Assembly (NCBI RefSeq): GCF_910594005.1
Contig: NW_025316731.1
Span: forward strand, 20,001-84,000
Direction: 5' to 3'
Length of the DNA: 64,000 bases
Origin: Cervus elaphus
Taxonomy: Eukaryota; Chordata; Mammalia; Artiodactyla; Cervidae
Shown here: one piece after another, positions 1 through 11,561 of the stretch
Numbering within the stretch: the stretch's first letter is position 1
How the letters are laid out: the number at the start of each line of letters is the position of its first letter
Notes under the pieces: generated by a model
What the model saw: the letters and a program-made list of their open reading frames with translations, nothing else
What the model was told of the DNA's origin: nothing
The model's database searches: none
Program-made: the position numbers and the translations under genes

Positions 1-263
1 TCGCATTTTTCACAACTTTTCATGCTCGTCGCATTTTTCACACCTTTTCATGCTCCTGGTCTTTCTTTTTTTTTTTTTGCTCCTCCCATTTTTCACACCT
101 TTTCATGCTCCTGGTCTTTCTTTTTTTTTTTTTTGCTCCCCGCATTTTTCACACCTTTTCATGCTCCTGGTCTTTCTTTTTGTTTTTTTTTTTTTTTTTG
201 TTTCTCCCTTTTTTCATACTTTTCTTGCTCCTGGTCTTTCTTTTTTTTTTTTTTTTTTTTTTT

Positions 264-291
264 TGCTCCTCGAATTTTTCACACCTTTTCA
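264..291 (+). repeat. Exemplar 28-bp monomer (subtype A1)
   Basis: A clean example of the basic unit. It starts TGCTCCTCGAA, has a five-T run, and ends CACACCTTTTCA, for exactly 28 bp. The next three monomers follow head to tail at 292, 320 and 348, each also 28 bp. Subtypes differ at fixed positions: A1 has CGAA; A2 starts TGTTCC and has CACACCTCTTCA; A3 has CACAACTTTTCA; A4 starts TGCTCGTCGC. Others have CCCCGC, CTTCTCGC, CTTCTCGCG, CTCCCAT, CTCAAAT with CACCCCGTTTCA, or TTTTTGACACC. A CATG tetramer falls at almost every monomer junction, so CATG recurs at 28-bp steps or one spacer apart. Confidence 0.95.
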
Positions 292-375
292 TGTTCCTCG
301 CATTTTTCACACCTCTTCATGCTCCTCGCATTTTTCACAACTTTTCATGCTCGTCGCATTTTTCACACCTTTTCA

Positions 376-405
376 TGCTCCTGGTCTTTTTTTTTTTTTT
401 TTTTT
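376..405 (+). repeat. Exemplar T-rich spacer (element B)
   Basis: The spacer shares its first seven bases, TGCTCCT, with the monomer, then reads GGTC and a T run. Spacer classes across the window are: GGTCTTTC plus T run; GGTCTTTCTTTTTG plus T run; GGTCTTTCTTTCTTTC plus T run; GGTT plus T run with no C; GGTCTTTTTA plus T run; GGACTTTC plus T run; and versions whose head is TGCTAATGG, TGCTGATGG, TGCTGCTGG, TGCTACTGG or TGATCCTGG. The shared head suggests that B arose from a monomer whose 3' part was replaced by an expanded T tract. That origin is inference. Confidence 0.9.
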
Positions 406-3400
406 TGCTCCTCGAATTTTTCACACCTTTTCATGCTCCTGGTTTTTTTTTTTTTTTTTTTTGCTCCTCGAATTTTTCACACCTTTTCATGTTCCTCGCA
501 TTTTTCACACCTCTTCATGCTCCTCGCATTTTTCACAACTTTTCATGCTCGTCGCATTTTTCACACCTTTTCATGCTCCTGGTCGTTCTTTTTTTTTTTT
601 TTGCTCCCCGCATTTTTCACACCTTTTCATGCTCCTGGTCTTTCTTTTTGTTTTTTTTTTTTTTTTGCTTCTCGCATTTTTCACACCTTTTCATGCTCCT
701 GGTCTTTCTTTTTGTTTTTTTTTTTTTTTTTGCTCCTCGAATTTTTCACACCTTTTCATGTTCCTCGCATTTTTCACACCTCTTCATGCTCCTCGCATTT
801 TTCACAACTTTTCATGCTCGTCGCATTTTTCACACCTTTTCATGCTCCTGGTCTTTTTTTTTTTTTTTTTTTTGCTCCTCGAATTTTTCACACCTTTTCA
901 TGCTCCTGTTTTTTTTTTTTTTTGCTCCTCGAATTTTTCACACCTTTTCATGTTCCTCGCATTTTTCACACCTCTTCATGCTCCTCGCATTTTTCACAAC
1001 TTTTCATGCTCGTCGCATTTTTCACACCTTTTCATGCTCCTGGTCTTTTTTTTTTTTTTTTTTTTGCTCCTCGCATTTTTCACACCTTTTCTTGCTCCTG
1101 GTTTTTTTTTTTTTTTTTTTTTTTGCTCCTCGAATTTTTCACACCTTTTCATGTTCCTCGCATTTTTCACACCTTTTCATGCTCCTCGCATTTTTCACAA
1201 CTTTTCATGCTCGTCGCATTTTTCACACCTTTTCATGCTCCTGGTCTTTCTTTTTTTTTTTTTTTTTTTTGCTCGTCGCATTTTTCACACCTTTTCATGC
1301 TCCTGGTCTTTTTTTTTTTTTTTGCTCCTCGCATTTTTCACACCTTTTCATGCTCCTGGTCTTTCTTTCTTTCTTTTTTTTTTTTGTGCTCCTCGCATTT
1401 TTCACACCTTTTCATGTTCCTGGTCTTTTTATTTTTTTTTTTTTCTCCCCTCGCATTTTTCACACCTTTTCATGCTCCTGGTCTTTCTTTTTGTTTTTTT
1501 TGCTCCCCGCATTTTTCACACCTTTTCATGCTCCTGGTCTTTCTTTTTGTTTTTTTTTTTTTTTTGCTTCTCGCATTTTTCACACCTTTTCATGCTCCTG
1601 GTCTTTCTTTTTGTTTTTTTTTTTTTTTTTGCTCCTCGAATTTTTCACAACTTTTCATGTTCCTCGCATTTTTCACACCTCTTCATGCTCCTCGCATTTT
1701 TCACAACTTTTCATGCTCGTCGCATTTTTCACACCTTTTCATGCTCCTGGTCTTTTTTTTTTTTTTTTTTTGCTCCTCGAATTTTTCACACCTTTTCATG
1801 CTCCTGGTTTTTTTTTTTTTTTTTTTTGCTCCTCGAATTTTTCACACCTTTTCATGTTCCTCGCATTTTTCACACCTCTTCATGCTCCTCGCATTTTTCA
1901 CAACTTTTCATGCTCGTCGCATTTTTCACACCTTTTCTTGCTCCTGGTCTTTCTTTTTTTTTTTTTTGCTCCCCGCTTTTTTCACACCTTTTCATGCTCC
2001 TGGTCTTTCTTTTTGTTTTTTTTTTTTTTTGCTTCTCGCATTTTTCACACCTTTTCATACTCCTGGTCTTTCTTTTTTTTTTTTTTTTTTTGCTCCTCGA
2101 ATTTTTCACACCTTTTCATGTTCCTCGCATTTTTCACACCTCTTCATGCTCCTGGTTTTTTTTTTTTTTTTTGCTCCTCAAATTTTTCACCCCGTTTCAT
2201 GCTCCTCGCATTTTTCACACCTTTTCATGCTCGTCGCATTTTTCACACCTTTTCATGCTCCTGGTCTTTATTTTTTTTTTTTTTTTGCTCCCCGAATTTT
2301 TCACACCTTTTCATGCTCCTGGTTTTTTTTTTTTTTTTTTTTTGCTCCTCGTATTTTTCACACCTTTTCATGTTCCTCGCATTTTTCACACCTCTTCATG
2401 CTCCTCGCATTTTTCACAACTTTTCATGCTCGTCGCATTTTTCACACCTTTTCATGCTCCTGGTCTTTCTTTTTTTTTTTTTTTTTTTTTGCTCCTCGCA
2501 TTTTTCACACCTTTTCATGTTCCTGGTCTTTTTTTTTTTTTGCTCCTCGCATTTTTGACACCTTTTCATGCTCCTGGTCTTTCTTTTTTTTTTTTTGCTC
2601 GTCGCATTTTTCACACCTTTTCATGCTCCTGGTCTTTCTTTTTTTTTTTTTTTTTTTTTGCTCGTCGCATTTTTCACACCTTTTCATGTTCCTGGTCTTT
2701 TTTTTTTTTTTTTTTTTTTGCTCCTCGCATTTTTGACACCTTTTCATGCTCCTGGTCTTTCTTTTTTTTTTTTTGCTCCCCGCATTTTTCACACCTTTTC
2801 ATGCTCCTGGTCTTTCTTTTTTTTTTTTTTTTTTTTTTTTTGCTCCTCGCATTTTTCACACCTTTTCATGCTCCTGGTCTTTTTTTTTTTTTTTTTTTGC
2901 TCCTCGAATTTTTCACACCTTTTCATGTTCCTCGCATTTTTCACACCTCTTCATGCTCCTCGCATTTTTCACAACTTTTCATGCTCGTCGCATTTTTCAC
3001 ACCTTTTCATGCTCCTGGTCTTTCTTTTTTTTTTTTTTTTTTTTTGCTTCTCGCATTTTTCACACCTTTTCATGCTCCTGGTCTTTTTTTTTTTTTTTTT
3101 TTTTTTTTTGCTTCTCGCATTTTTCACACCTTTTCATGCTAATGGTCTTTCTTTTTTTTTTTTTGCTCCTCGCATTTTTCACACCTTTTCTTGCTCCTGG
3201 TCTTTCTTTTTTTTTTTTTTTTTTTTCTCCTCACATTTTTCACACCTTTTCATGCTCCTGGTCTTTCTTTCTTTCTTTTTTTTTTTTTTTTTGCTCCTCG
3301 CATTTTTCACACCTTTTCATGTTCCTGGTCTTTTTTTTTTTTTTTTTTTCTCCTCGCATTTTTCACACCTTTTCATGCTCCTGGTCTTTTTTTTTTTTTT

Positions 3401-6400
3401 TGCTCCTCGAATTTTTCACACCTTTTCATGCTCCTGGTCTTTCTTTTTTTTTTTTTTTTTTTTTTGCTTCTCGCGTTTTTCACACCTTTTCATGCTCCTG
3501 GTCTTTTTTTTTTTTTTGCTCCTCGCATTTTTCACACCTTTTCATGCTGATGGTCTTTCTTTTTTTTTTTTGCTCCTCGCATTTTTCACACCTTTTCATG
3601 CTCCTGGTCTTTCTTTTTTTTTTTTTTTTTTTTTCTCCTCGCATTTTTCACACCTTTTCATGCTCCTGGTCTTTCTTTCTTTCTTTTTTTTTTTTTTTTT
3701 GCTCCTCGCATTTTTCACACCTTTTCATGTTCCTGGTCTTTTTTTTTTTTTTTTCTCCTCGCATTTTTCACACCTTTTCATGCTCCTGGTCTTTTTTTTT
3801 TTTTTTGCTCCTCGAATTTTTCACACCTTTTCATGCTCCTCGCATTTTTCACAACTTTTCATGCTCGTCGCATTTTTCACACCTTTTCATGCTCCTGGAC
3901 TTTCTTTTTTTTTTTTTTTGCTCCCCGCATTTTTCACACCTTTTCATGCTCCTGGTCTTTCTTTTTTTTTTTTTTGCTCCTCGCATTTTTCACACCTTTT
4001 CATGCTCCTGTTCTTTTTTTTTTTTTTGCTCCTCGCATTTTTCACACCTTTTCATGCTCCTGGTTTTTTTTTTTTTTTTTTTTTTGCTCCTCGAATTTTT
4101 CACACCTTTTTTTTTTTCTCGCATTTTTCACACCTCTTCATGCTCCTCGCATTTTTCACAACTTTTCATGCTCGTCGCATTTTTCACACCTTTTCATGCT
4201 CCTGGTCTTTTTTTTTTTTTTTTTTTTTGCTCCCCGAATTTTTCACACATTTTCATGCTCCTGGTTTTTTTTTTTTTTTTTTTTGCTCCTCGAATTTTTC
4301 ACACCTTTTCATGTTCCTCGCATTTTTCCCACCTCTTCATGCTCCTCGCATTTTTCACAACTTTTCATGCTCGTCGCATTTTTCACACCTTTTCATGCTC
4401 CTGGTCTTTCTTTTTTTTTTTTTTTGCTCCCCGCATTTTTCACACCTTTTCATGCTCCTGGTCTTTCTTTTTTTTTTTTGCTCCTCGCATTTTTCACACC
4501 TTTTCATGCTCCTGGTCTTTTTTTTTTTTTTCTCCCCTCGCATTTTTCACACCTTTTCATGCTCCTGGTCTTTCTTTTTGTTTTTTTTGCTCCCCGCATT
4601 TTTCACACCTTTTCATGCTCCTGGTCTTTCTTTTTGTTTTTTTTTTTTTTTTTGCTTCTCGCTTTTTTCACCCCTTTTCTTGCTCCTGGTCTTTTTTTTT
4701 TTTTTTTTTGCTCCCCGCATTTTTCACACCTTTTCATGCTCCTGGTCTTTCTTTTTTTTTTTTTTTTTTTTTTGCTTCTCGCATTTTTCACACCTTTTCA
4801 TGCTCCTGGTCTTTCTTTTTGTTTTTTTTTTTTTTTTTTGCTCCTCGAATTTTTCACAACTTTTCATGTTCCTCGCATTTTTCACACCTCTTCATGCTCC
4901 TCGCATTTTTCACAACTTTTCATGCTCGTCGCATTTTTCACACCTTTTCATGCTCCTGGTCTTTTTTTTTTTTTTTTTTTGCTCCTCGAATTTTTCACAC
5001 CTTTTCATGCTCCTGGTTTTTTTTTTTTTTTTTTTGCTCCTCGAATTTTTCACACCTTTTCATGTTCCTCGCATTTTTCACACCTCTTCATGCTCCTCGC
5101 ATTTTTCACAACTTTTCATGCTCGTCGCATTTTTCACACCTTTTCATGCTCCTGGTCTTTCTTTTTTTTTTTTTTGCTCCCCGCATTTTTCACACCTTTT
5201 CATGCTCCTGGTCTTTCTTTTTGTTTTTTTTTTTTTTTTGCTTCTCGCATTTTTCACACCTTTTCATACTCCTGGTCTTTCTTTTTTTTTTTTTTTTTTT
5301 TTTTTGCTCCTCGAATTTTTCACACCTTTTCATGTTCCTCGCATTTTTCACACCTCTTCATGCTCCTGGTTTTTTTTTTTTTTTTTGCTCCTCAAATTTT
5401 TCACCCCGTTTCATGCTCCTCGCATTTTTCACAACTTTTCATGCTCGTCGCATTTTTCACACCTTTTCATGTTCCTGGTCTTTTTTTTTTTTTTTCCTCG
5501 CATTTTTCACACCTTTTCATGCTCCTGGTCTTTTTTTTTTTTTTCTCCTCGCATTTTTCACCCCTTTTCTTGCTCCTGTTCTTTTTTTTTTTTTTTTTTG
5601 CTCCTCGAATTTTTAACACCTTTTCATGCTCCTGGTCTTTCTTTTTTTTTTTTTTTTCTCCCCGCATTTTTCACACCTTTTCATGCTCCTGGTCTTTCTT
5701 TTTTTTTTTTTTTTTTAACTCCTCGCATTTTTCACACCTTTTCATGCTCCTGGTCTTTCTTTTTTTTTTTTTGCTCCTCGAATTTTTCACACCTTTTCAT
5801 GCTCCTGGTCTTTCTTTTTTCTTTTTTTTTTTTTGGCTCCTCGCATTTTTCACACCTTTTCATATTCCTGGTCTTTTTTTTTTTTTTTTCCTCGCATTTT
5901 TCACACCTTTTAATGCTCCTGGTCTTTTTTTTTTTTTTTGCTCCTCGAATTTATCACACCTTTTCATGCTCCTCGCATTTTTCACACCTCTTCATGCTCC
6001 TCGCATTTTTCACAACTTTTCATGCTCGTCGCATTTTTCACACCTTTTTATGCTCCTGGTCTTTCTTTTTTTTTTTTTTGCTCCCCGCATTTTTCACACC
6101 TTTTCATGCTCCTGGTCTTTTTTTTTTTTTTTTTTTTTGCTCCTCGCATTTTTCACACCTTTTCATGCTCCTGGTCTTTTTTTTTTTTTTGCTCCTCGAA
6201 TTTTTCACACCTTTTCATGCTCCTCGCATTTTTCACACCTCTTCATGCTCCTCGCATTTTTCACAACTTTTCATGCTCGTCGCATTTTTCACACCTTTTC
6301 ATGCTCCTGGTCTTTCTTTTTTTTTTTTTTTTTGCTCCCCGCATTTTTCACACCTTTTCATGCTCCTGGTCTTTCTTTTTTTTTTTTTTGCTCCTCGCAT

Positions 6401-6444
6401 TTTTCACACCTTTTCATGCTCCTGGTCTTTCTTTTTTTTTTTTT

Positions 6445-7026
6445 GCTCCTCGAATTTTTCACACCTTTTCATGCTCCTGGTCTTTCTTTTTTTTTTTTTT
6501 TGCTCCCCGCATTTTTCACACCTTTTCATGCTCCTGGTCTTCCTTTTTTTTTTTTTTTTTTTTGCTCCTCGCATTTTTCACACCTTTTCATGCTCCTGGT
6601 CTTTCTTTTTTTTTTTTTGCTCCTCGCATTTTTCACACCTTTTCATGCTCCTGGTCTTTCTTTCTTTTTTTTTTTTTTTTGCTCCTCGCATTTTTCACAC
6701 CTTTTCTTGCTCCTGGTCTTTTTTTTTTTTTTTTTGCTCCTCGAATTTTTCACACCTTTTCATGCTCCTGGTCTTTCTTTTTTTTTTTTTTTGCTCCCCG
6801 CATTTTTCACACCTTTTCATGCTCCTGGTCTTCCTTTTTTTTTTTTTTTTTTTTGCTCCTCGCATTTTTCACACCTTTTCATGCTCCTGGTCTTTCTTTT
6901 TTTTTTTTTGCTCCTCGCATTTTTCACACCTTTTCATGCTCCTGGTCTTTCTTTCTTTCTTTTTTTTTTTTTTTGGCTCCTCGCATTTTTCACACCTTTT
7001 CTTGCTCCTCGCATTTTTCACACCTT
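6445..7026 (+). repeat. 291-bp module duplicated in tandem
   Basis: The five-spacer module starts with a CTCGAA monomer at 6,445 and again at 6,736. Each copy carries the otherwise rare GGTCTTCC spacer, at about 6,540 and 6,831, giving a period of 291 bp. Diverged partial copies recur from about 7,427 (GGTCTTCC at 7,521) and 8,145 (at 8,239). There the module ends with a CTTTCTTTCTTTC spacer followed by GGCTCC instead of TGCTCC. Confidence 0.8.
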
Positions 7027-8639
7027 TTCATGCTCCTGGTCTTTCTTTTTTTTTTTTTGCTCCTCGCATTTTTCACACCTTTTCATGCTCCTGGTCTTTT
7101 TTTTTTTTTTTTTTTGCTCCTCGAATTTTTCACACCTTTTCATGCTACTCGCATTTTTCACACCTCTTCATGCTCCTCGCATTTTTCACAACTTTTCATG
7201 CTCGTCGCATTTTTCACACCTTTTCATGCTCCTGTTCTTTCTTTTTTTTTTTTTTTGCTCCCCGCATTTTTCACACCTTTTCATGCTCCTGGTCTTTCTT
7301 TTTTTTTTTTTTTTTTGCTCCTCGCATTTTTCACACCTTTTCATGCTCCTGGTCTTTCTTTTTTTTTTTTTGCTCCTCGCATTTTTCACACCTTTTCATG
7401 CTCCTGGTCTTTCTTTTTTTTTTTTTGCTCCTCGAATTTTTCACACCTTTTCATGCTCCTGGTCTTTTTTTTTTTTTTTTTTGCTCCCCGCATTTTTCAC
7501 ACCTTTTCATGCTCCTGGTCTTCCTTTTTTTTTTTTTTTTTTTTTTTTGCTCCTCGCATTTTTCACACCTTTTCATGCTCCTGGTCTTTCTTTCTTTCTT
7601 TTTTTTTTTTTTTTGGCTCCTCGCATTTTTCACACCTTTTCATGTTCCTGGTTTTTTTTTTTTTTTTCCTCGCATTTTTCACACCTTTTAATGCTCCTGG
7701 TCTTTTTTTTTTTTTTTGCTCCTCGAATTTTTCACACCTTTTCATGCTCCTCGCATTTTTCACAACTTTTCATGCTCGTCGCATTTTTCACACCTTTTTA
7801 TGCTCCTGGTCTTTCTTTTTTTTTGCTCCTCGCATTTTTCACACCTTTTCATGTTCCTGGTCTTTTTATTTATTTTTTTTTCTCCTCGCATTTTTCACAC
7901 CTTTTCATGCTCCTGGTCTTTCTTTTTTTTTTGCTCCTCGCATTTTTCACACCTTTTCATGCTCCTGGTCTTTCTTTTTTTTTTTTTGCTCCTCGCATTT
8001 TTCACACCTTTTCATGTTCCTGGTCTTTTTTTTTTTTTTCCTCGCATTTTTCACACCTTTTCATGCTCCTGGTCTTTTTTTTTTTTTCTCCTCGCATTTT
8101 TCACACCTTTTCTTGCTCCTGGTCTTTTTTTTTTTTTTTTTTTGCTCCTCGAATTTTTCACACCTTTTCATGCTCCTGGTCTTTCTTTTTTTTTTTTTTT
8201 GCTCCCCGCATTTTTCACACCTTTTCATGCTCCTGGTCTTCCTTTTTTTTTTTTTTTTTTTTTTGCTCCTCGCTTTTTTCACACCTTTTCATGCTCCTGG
8301 TCTTTCTTTCTTTCTTTTTTTTTTTTTTTGGCTCCTCGCATTTTTCACACCTTTTCATGCTCCTCGAATTTTTCACACCATTTCATGCTCCTGGTCTTTT
8401 TTTTTTTTTTTTTTTGCTCCTCGAATTTTTCACACCTTTTTATGCTCCTCGCATTTTTCACACCTCTTCATGCTCCTCGCTTTTTTCACAACTTTTCATG
8501 CTCGTCGCATTTTTCACACCTTTTCATGCTCCTGGTTTTTTTTTTTTTTTTTTTGCTCCTCGCATTTTTCACACCTTTTCATGCTCCTGGTCTTTCTTTT
8601 TTTTTTTTTTTTTTCCTCGCATTTTTCACACCTTTTCAT

Positions 8640-9162
8640 GCTCCTGGTTTTTTTTTTTTTTTCTCCTCCCCTTTTTCCCACCTTTTCTTTCTCCTGGTCT
8701 TTTTTTTTTTTTTTTTTTGCTCCTCGAATTTTTCACACCTTTTCATGTTCCTCGCATTTTTCACCCCGTTTCATGCTCCTCGCATTTTTCACAACTTTTC
8801 ATGCTCGTCGCATTTTTCACACCTTTTCATGCTCCTGGTCTTTCTTTTTTTTTTTTTGCTCCTCCCATTTTTCACACCTTTTCATGCTCCTGGTCTTTCT
8901 TTTTTTTTTTTTTGCTCCCCGCATTTTTCACACCTTTTCATGCTCCTGGTCTTTCTTTTTGTTTTTTTTTTTTTTTTTGCTTCTCGCATTTTTCAAACTT
9001 TTCATGCTCCTGGTCTTTCTTTTTGTTTTTTTTTTTTTTTTTGCTCCTCGAATTTTTCACACCTTTTCATGCTCCTCGCATTTTTCACACCTCTTCATGC
9101 TCCTCGCATTTTTCACAACTTTTCATGCTCGTCGCATTTTTCACACCTTTTCATGCTCCTGG

Positions 9163-9196
<34 letters not shown>

Positions 9197-10034
9197 TCTC
9201 GCATTTTTCAAACTTTTCATGCTCCTGGTCTTTCTTTTTGTTTTTTTTTTTTTTTTTGCTCCTCGAATTTTTCCCACCTTTTCTTGCTCCTGGTTTTTTT
9301 TTTTTTTTTTTTTGCTCCTCAAATTTTTCACCCCGTTTCATGCTCCTCGCATTTTTCACAACTTTTCATGCTCGTCGCATTTTTCACACCTTTTCATGCT
9401 CCTGGTCTTTCTTTTTTTTTTTTTGCTCCTCCCATTTTTCACACCTTTTCATGCTCCTGGTCTTTCTTTTTTTTTTTTTTGCCCCCCGCATTTTTCACCC
9501 CTTTTCATGCTCCTGGTCTTTTTTTTTTTTTTCTCCTCGCATTTTTCACACCTTTTCATGCTCCTGGTCTTTTTTTTTTTTTTTTTTTGCTCCTCGAATT
9601 TTTCACACCTTTTCATGTTCCTCGCATTTTTCACCCCGTTTCATGCTCCTCGCATTTTTCACAACTTTTCATGCTCGTCGCATTTTTCACACCTTTTCAT
9701 GCTCCTGGTCTTTCTTTTTTTTTTTTTGCTCCTCCCATTTTTCACACCTTTTCATGCTCCTGGTCTTTCTTTTTTTTTTTTTTGCTCCCCGCATTTTTCA
9801 CACCTTTTCATGCTCCTGGTCTTTCTTTTTGTTTTTTTTTTTTTTTTTGCTTCTCGCATTTTTCAAACTTTTCATGCTCCTGGTCTTTCTTTTTGTTTTT
9901 TTTTTTTTTTTTGCTCCTCGAATTTTTCACACCTTTTCATGTTCCTCGCATTTTTCACACCTCTTCATGCTCCTCGCATTTTTCACAACTTTTCATGCTC
10001 GTCGCATTTTTCACACCTTTTCATGCTCCTGGTC

Positions 10035-10065
<31 letters not shown>

Positions 10066-10379
10066 TCTCGCATTTTTCAAACTTTTCATGCTCCTGGTCT
10101 TTCTTTTTGTTTTTTTTTTTTTTTTTGCTCCTCGAATTTTTCACACCTTTTCATGCTCCTGGTTTTTTTTTTTTTTTTTTTTGCTCCTCAAATTTTTCAC
10201 CCCGTTTCATGCTCCTCGCATTTTTCACAACTTTTCATGCTCGTCGCATTTTTCACACCTTTTCATGCTCCTGGTCTTTCTTTTTTTTTTTTTGCTTCTC
10301 CCATTTTTCACAACTTTTCATGCTCCTGGTCTTTCTTTTTTTTTTTTTTGCTCCCCGCATTTTTCACACCTTTTCATGC
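8640..10379 (+). repeat. 870-bp direct tandem duplication
   Basis: Two adjacent copies, about 8,640-9,509 and 9,510-10,379. Paired landmarks are: CATGTTCC before CACCCCG at 8,744 and 9,614; TTTCAAACTT at 8,991 and 9,861; TCAAACTT at 9,208 and 10,077; CTCAAAT at about 9,319 and 10,188. Offsets are 869-870 bp. The first copy contains a degenerate pyrimidine-only monomer at about 8,661-8,690 that is intact in the second copy. Similarity ends where the second copy acquires a CTTCTCGC monomer. Confidence 0.85.
9165..9193 (+). repeat. Longest T homopolymer found (29 T)
   Basis: This is an unbroken run of 29 T inside a spacer, the longest I found by eye. Runs of 28 T occur at 10,035-10,062 and 20,046-20,073, and runs of 26 T at 39,767-39,792 and 46,911-46,936. 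Most spacers have 11-20 T. The first 28-T run lies at the equivalent position in the second copy of the 870-bp tandem duplication, so the long tract was duplicated with its surroundings. Confidence 0.85.
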
Positions 10380-11561
10380 TCCTGGTCTTTCTTTTTTTTT
10401 TTTTTTTTTTTTTGCTTCTCGCATTTTTCACACCTTTTCATGCTCCTGGTCTTTCTTTTTGTTTTTTTTTTTTTTTTTGCTCCTCGAATTTTTCACACCT
10501 TTTCATGTTCCTCGCATTTTTCACACCTCTTCATGCTCCTCGCATTTTTCACAACTTTTCATGCTCGTCGCATTTTTCACACCTTTTCATGCTCCTGGTC
10601 TTTTTTTTTTTTTTTTTTGGCTCCTCGAATTTTTCACACCTTTTCATGCTCCTGGTTTTTTTTTTTTTTTTTTGCTCCTCGAATTTTTCACACCTTTTCA
10701 TGTTCCTCGCATTTTTCACACCTCTTCATGCTCCTCGCATTTTTCACAACTTTTCATGCTCGTCGCATTTTTCACACCTTTTCATGCTCCTGGTCTTTCT
10801 TTTTTTTTTTTTTGCTCCCCGCATTTTTCACACCTTTTCATGCTCCTGGTCTTTCTTTTTGTTTTTTTTTTTTTTTTGCTTCTCGCATTTTTCACACCTT
10901 TTCATGCTCCTGGTCTTTCTTTTTTTTTTTTTTTTTTGCTCCTCGAATTTTTCACACCTTTTCATGTTCCTCGCATTTTTCACACCTCTTCATGCTCCTC
11001 GCATTTTTCACAACTTTTCATGCTCGTTGCATTTTTCACACCTTTTCATGCTCCTGGTCTTTTTTTTTTTTTTTTTTTTGCTCCTCGAATTTTTCACACC
11101 TTTTCATGCTCCTGGTTTTTTTTTTTTTTTTTGCTCCTCAAATTTTTCACCCCGTTTCATGCTCCTCGCATTTTTCACAACTTTTCATGCTCGTCGCATT
11201 TTTCACACCTTTTCATGCTCCTGGTCTTTTTTTTTTTTTTTTTTTTTTTTGCTCCTCGCTTTTTTCCCACCTTTTCATGCTCCTGGTCTTTCTTTTTTTT
11301 TTTTTTTGCTCCCCGCATTTTTCACACCTTTTCATGCTCCTGGTCTTTCTTTTTTTTTTTTGCTCCTCGCATTTTTCACACCTTTTCATGCTCCTGGTCT
11401 TTTTTTTTTTTTTCTCCCCTCGCATTTTTCACACCTTTTCATGCTCCTCGTCTTTTTTTTTTTTTTTTTTTGCTCCTCGAATTTTTCACACCTTTTCATG
11501 CTCCTGGTTTTTTTTTTTTTTTTTTTTTGCTCCTCAAATTTTTCACCCCGTTTCATGCTCC

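Larger units (their letters stand above)
264..405 (+). repeat. Exemplar composite unit A1-A2-A3-A4-B (142 bp)
   Basis: Four 28-bp monomers of different subtype stand in fixed order: A1 264-291, A2 292-319, A3 320-347, A4 348-375. A spacer occupies 376-405. The same order recurs throughout the window, for example from 731, 10,490, 17,670, 31,627, 47,042 and 60,265. Shortened versions keep the order: A1-A3-A4 near 3,808 lacks A2, and the CTCAAAT subtype usually replaces A1-A2 in front of A3-A4. Fixed order shows that the four-monomer block, not the single monomer, was the unit amplified in a later round. Confidence 0.92.
1..5465 (+). repeat. Large duplication, left copy
   Basis: This segment is repeated at 11,562-17,025. 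Paired rare landmarks are: GGTCGTTC at 581 and 12,140; TGTGCTCC at 1,385 and 12,943; the A of GGTCTTTATT at 2,270 and 13,829; CTCGTATT at about 2,351 and 13,910; TCACATTT at 3,231 and 14,790; GGACTTTC at 3,897 and 15,455; CACACATTTT at 4,244 and 15,800; CATACTCC at 5,265 and 16,824. All offsets are 11,556-11,561 bp, although dozens of T tracts lie between landmarks. Similarity ends at about 5,465, where this copy continues as TGTTCCTGG. The left boundary lies outside the window. Confidence 0.88.
5466..11561 (+). repeat. Mosaic array segment between the two large copies
   Basis: About 6.1 kb of the same monomers and spacers in an order not shared with the flanking duplication. The left part (5.5-8.4 kb) is dominated by A-B dimers with GGTCTTCC, GGTCTTTCTTTC and GGCTCC variants. 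The right part (8.6-11.5 kb) is dominated by the CTCAAAT and CACCCCG subtypes and a 27-bp monomer form reading TTTTTCAAACTTTTCA. It contains two local tandem duplications, listed separately. No other feature is visible. Confidence 0.85.

Noticed and set aside
4100..4130. Insertion or non-repeat DNA where a monomer runs into a T tract before CTCGCATTT
   Set aside because: It is explained by loss of the purines at a monomer end (ATGTTCC replaced by T); the partner copy near 15,660 has the ordinary monomer at the same place.
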